From assembly GCA_005239795.1 (NCBI GenBank), contig SBBH01000054.1, forward strand, positions 1 through 6,438: a DNA stretch of 6,438 nt. The letters run 5' to 3'. The DNA comes from Planctomycetales bacterium. Lineage in GTDB: Bacteria > Planctomycetota > SBBH01. Below are positions 4,741 to 6,438 of the stretch, one piece after another (positions within the stretch are counted from its first letter, which is position 1; every line of letters starts with the position of its first letter). The translations under genes were made by a program, and so were the position numbers. A model generated the notes under the pieces. It had not been told where the DNA came from and made no database searches. It was given only the letters and a program-made list of their open reading frames with translations.

Positions 4741-6438
4741 GTGGGGCATATGTCCCTGGAGTGGTCGAAGACCAGATTGTTCCAAGGTGACGCGGCGCGG
4801 GTGGCTCTGGATGGATTGGAATATGCGGCGGCGCGGTTGCGCCAGGTCCCTGACGCTGTTCTAGCCGCCGACCGAACCGCCTGGAACGCCTGCGACGACT
4901 GGGGGTTCCGAGACGACGCACTTGCCTGGCGTGACGGGGTTTCCCTCGCTGCCTCCACGGGCCCTTCCTATCTGCGGGGGGAGCCGTGGGTGGATACCAC
5001 AGGAGTGGTGGCGGGGGTTTTCGAACCCGGCGTGGAATCCTGGACCGAGGTGGATGGGGACGGCCGGTTTTCCGCCTACAGCGGGCGGTTGCGCGGAGAA
5101 GAGCCATTTTCGCGCAGGTTTTCCCTTCGAATCCGCCCTTCACAGATTTGCGTCAACGGCGGCGAGTTGGGCCTGCCTGCCGGCGACCACGACATGGACG
5201 GGATTTTAAACGAGAGCGACCCCGATTACGACCTTGTCAAGAACTACCGCAGCGTGGACGGGGTGCTGGTCATCGATCCTCAAGCGATTTTAAATTGGCA
5301 GGATCCTGATTTCTTCCCCAATACGCCCCTTGTGAACATCCTCAACAATCTCGGGTCGGTCCTGATGGAGCAGGGGATCTTGAGTCTCCCGACCCATATG
5401 GAAACGGTGTATGACGCCAACCCCGCTTATGGCGCTGGCAGTGGACGTGACGTCGTGATCGAACTTTCGGATCTGGGACGGATCATCGTCGGAAACCGCC
5501 CTCGGGGGGGATACTCATCGATCGAGGATCTCTGGCCACATCTGGAAAATGCCGGGCTGACGCGCGCCGAGTTCTACCGGCTCACGCCTTTCCTGACGAC
5601 GGTCGGCGAGATCGTCCCCGTCGGCGTCGGGCAGCCCAGAGCAATGGCGCCTTTCCCGGTGTATGTCAAAAACCTAGAAAAGTGGATCGAGTTCCATGCC
5701 AGGCTCGATCTCAACAACGCCCCCCGCGAAGTGATCAAGGCGTGGCTCCTGCATCAGGCTGCCTCCGCTTGCTGGGAGTCACAGGCGGGTAGTCAATTCA
5801 CAAAATTCGCGTGGATTGTATTGGATAGAGCCAACGGGATCGACGACGCCCAAGTGCTTACCGACGCGATCTTGGCCGGCCGGCCTTTCGATTCGTGGAG
5901 GAGCTTCCTCAAGAAGGTCGACGACACCCCGCTGTCGGTCGACGCGTGGGCGTCAGGCCGGCAGGAAGCGAAAAACCTGATCGGGGACCTGGTCCTCGCT
6001 AACGCCGACGCGAATGGGAGTTATCCCGATCCGTTCGCTTGGAGCAAGTCATGCCTCGATCTCAAGCGGAATTTGGAGGCGCCCAGGCAAGGGAATGACA
6101 AAACCGCCATGCGGCAACTCTATAGGTCTTTATTCCATCACATGTTTAGCACCTCAGTCTTTATGAGCGTGGATGGCCCGTATGACCAACGCGGTGCACC
6201 CGCGGTGACGCTCGCCTCGGCCTCCCCGATCTTCTCGGTCGAATCAGAGGGATATGTGCGCCAAAGACAGGGCGGGGCGCCCGCTCTAAGCCGGCTGCGG
6301 ATGAATCTGGCCACCAAGGAGATCCTTCTCACCAGCCAACAGGATTTCGAGCGACTCCCGCCGTCCCTCGATCCGGCCGCGGCGGATGTCTGGCGTCATT
6401 TCGGCGGCGAGGTCCGCACGGAGGGGGCGCGCCAGGAG
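4630..6438 (+). CDS. GspK/PilX-like pseudopilin-LamG family protein, copy 3 (5' part only)
   Basis: An uninterrupted frame of 603 codons runs from ATG 4630 past the window end; the previous in-frame stop is TAA 4606. It matches copy 2 to about residue 613 of that protein, so the LamG half should lie downstream but is not seen. The leader MKGNSTCRECRPPQG is positively charged and ends in Gln-Gly, then the membrane helix 16-37 (VVLLLVTGLLVLISLVAFFF) lacks Glu5, as in GspK. The pilin-like helix (ARVALDGLEYAAARLRQ), the GspK-like region (GNRPRGGYSSIEDLW, RLDLNNAP, GRPFDSWRSFL) and three Cys (residues 88, 174, 475) are shared with copy 2. It lacks about 19 residues that carry the first aspartate loop of copy 2, and residues around 381-400 differ strongly. 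GTG 4627 is an adjacent alternative start. No Shine-Dalgarno sequence is visible. An 8-C run lies inside the leader codons (see separate entry). Confidence 0.85.
   Translation, partial: MKGNSTCRECRPPQGVVLLLVTGLLVLISLVAFFFVQVGHMSLEWSKTRLFQGDAARVALDGLEYAAARLRQVPDAVLAADRTAWNACDDWGFRDDALAWRDGVSLAASTGPSYLRGEPWVDTTGVVAGVFEPGVESWTEVDGDGRFSAYSGRLRGEEPFSRRFSLRIRPSQICVNGGELGLPAGDHDMDGILNESDPDYDLVKNYRSVDGVLVIDPQAILNWQDPDFFPNTPLVNILNNLGSVLMEQGILSLPTHMETVYDANPAYGAGSGRDVVIELSDLGRIIVGNRPRGGYSSIEDLWPHLENAGLTRAEFYRLTPFLTTVGEIVPVGVGQPRAMAPFPVYVKNLEKWIEFHARLDLNNAPREVIKAWLLHQAASACWESQAGSQFTKFAWIVLDRANGIDDAQVLTDAILAGRPFDSWRSFLKKVDDTPLSVDAWASGRQEAKNLIGDLVLANADANGSYPDPFAWSKSCLDLKRNLEAPRQGNDKTAMRQLYRSLFHHMFSTSVFMSVDGPYDQRGAPAVTLASASPIFSVESEGYVRQRQGGAPALSRLRMNLATKEILLTSQQDFERLPPSLDPAAADVWRHFGGEVRTEGARQE
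4662..4669 (+). repeat. C8 homopolymer in the leader codons of copy 3, followed by A and G5
   Basis: Eight C bases then A and five G (4662-4675) encode part of Arg-Pro-Pro-Gln-Gly just before the predicted cleavage site. A second open frame from ATG 4617 enters this run. If one C were lost, that frame would read SPPQGVVLLL and join the membrane helix. Slippage here could therefore change the leader or switch expression. Two other C8 runs exist in the window, so chance in GC-rich DNA or a read error is also possible. Confidence 0.6.
5047..5220 (+). other. Two remaining aspartate loops in copy 3
   Basis: The loop B equivalent (5047-5064) reads EVDGDG, with Glu replacing the first Asp. The loop C equivalent (5185-5220) reads DHDMDGILNESD and is nearly unchanged from copy 2. 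The loop A segment of copy 2 is absent, because GEPWVDTTGVVAGVFEPG replaces the longer stretch between GEPW and the following Val-Asp-rich segment. Retention of loop C in both copies suggests it is the structurally important site. Confidence 0.5.

Larger units (their letters stand above)
1..6438 (+). repeat. Tandem array of about 3.5-kb paralogous genes
   Basis: Copy 1 and copy 2 end in related 3' regions 3537 bp apart, and copies 2 and 3 begin with related 5' regions about 3.5 kb apart. Shared exact stretches are short, for example the 18 bases atcgtccccgtcggcgtc in copies 2 and 3. Differences concentrate at third codon positions, so this is an old duplication kept under protein-level selection and not an assembly duplicate. 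The spacers between copies are not obviously similar to each other. The array may continue past both edges. Confidence 0.85.

Noticed and set aside
4578..4790. 70-codon plus-strand frame over the start of copy 3
   Set aside because: It overlaps the membrane helix of copy 3 in another frame and loses all family similarity after the C8 run. Considered only as an alternative 5' end if the tract length changes.
1..6438. Assembly artefact creating the duplicated copies
   Set aside because: Copies differ throughout at synonymous positions, by indels and in loops, so they are not collapsed or duplicated reads.

Overview
The window holds a head-to-tail array of three large paralogous genes on the + strand, two of them cut by the window edges. 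There is no RNA gene, insertion sequence, CRISPR array or unrelated gene. Positions 1-1020 are the 3' end of copy 1. Positions 1084-4557 are a complete copy 2 (1157 codons from the first in-frame GTG). Positions 4630-6438 are the 5' part of copy 3 (603 codons, still open at the edge). The two spacers are only 63 and 72 bp, all genes run the same way, and the spacing from end of copy 1 to end of copy 2 is about 3.5 kb. Co-transcription as an operon is therefore likely. Copy 1 aligns only with the C-terminal third of copy 2, and copy 3 only with its N-terminal half, so copy 2 serves as the template for both.

Each full-length protein appears to combine two kinds of module. The N-terminal half looks like a GspK/PilX-type minor pseudopilin. 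It has a short leader ending in Gln-Gly, a membrane helix without the usual Glu at +5, an Ala-rich pilin-like helix, and a GspK-like helical region with the motifs GNRPRGGYSSIEELW and RLDLNNVPP. Aspartate-rich DxDxDG loops that resemble calcium-binding sites sit between the helix and that region. The C-terminal half is a LamG/concanavalin-A-like beta sandwich (GTIEFWIPQ, WRHVAVAF, VKVYIDGQ, GGFVDDIRFF) followed by a conserved 120-residue beta-rich terminal module. The inferred role is a cell-surface or pilus-tip protein that displays a LamG-type binding domain on a type II secretion or type IV pilus-like filament. Adhesion or glycan binding is plausible but not proven by the sequence.

The DNA is GC-rich with strong GC bias at third codon positions, which explains the many long antisense and out-of-frame shadow ORFs. 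No Shine-Dalgarno sequence is evident before either visible start. Multi-kilobase pseudopilin-LamG fusions in tandem recall PVC-type lineages (Planctomycetes, Verrucomicrobia, Lentisphaerae) or related candidate phyla, but the window has no marker gene and the taxonomic guess is weak.

The points most worth a second look are the domain fusion itself, its tandem amplification with divergent copies, the loss of one aspartate loop in copy 3, and three separate runs of eight C, one of which lies in the leader of copy 3.
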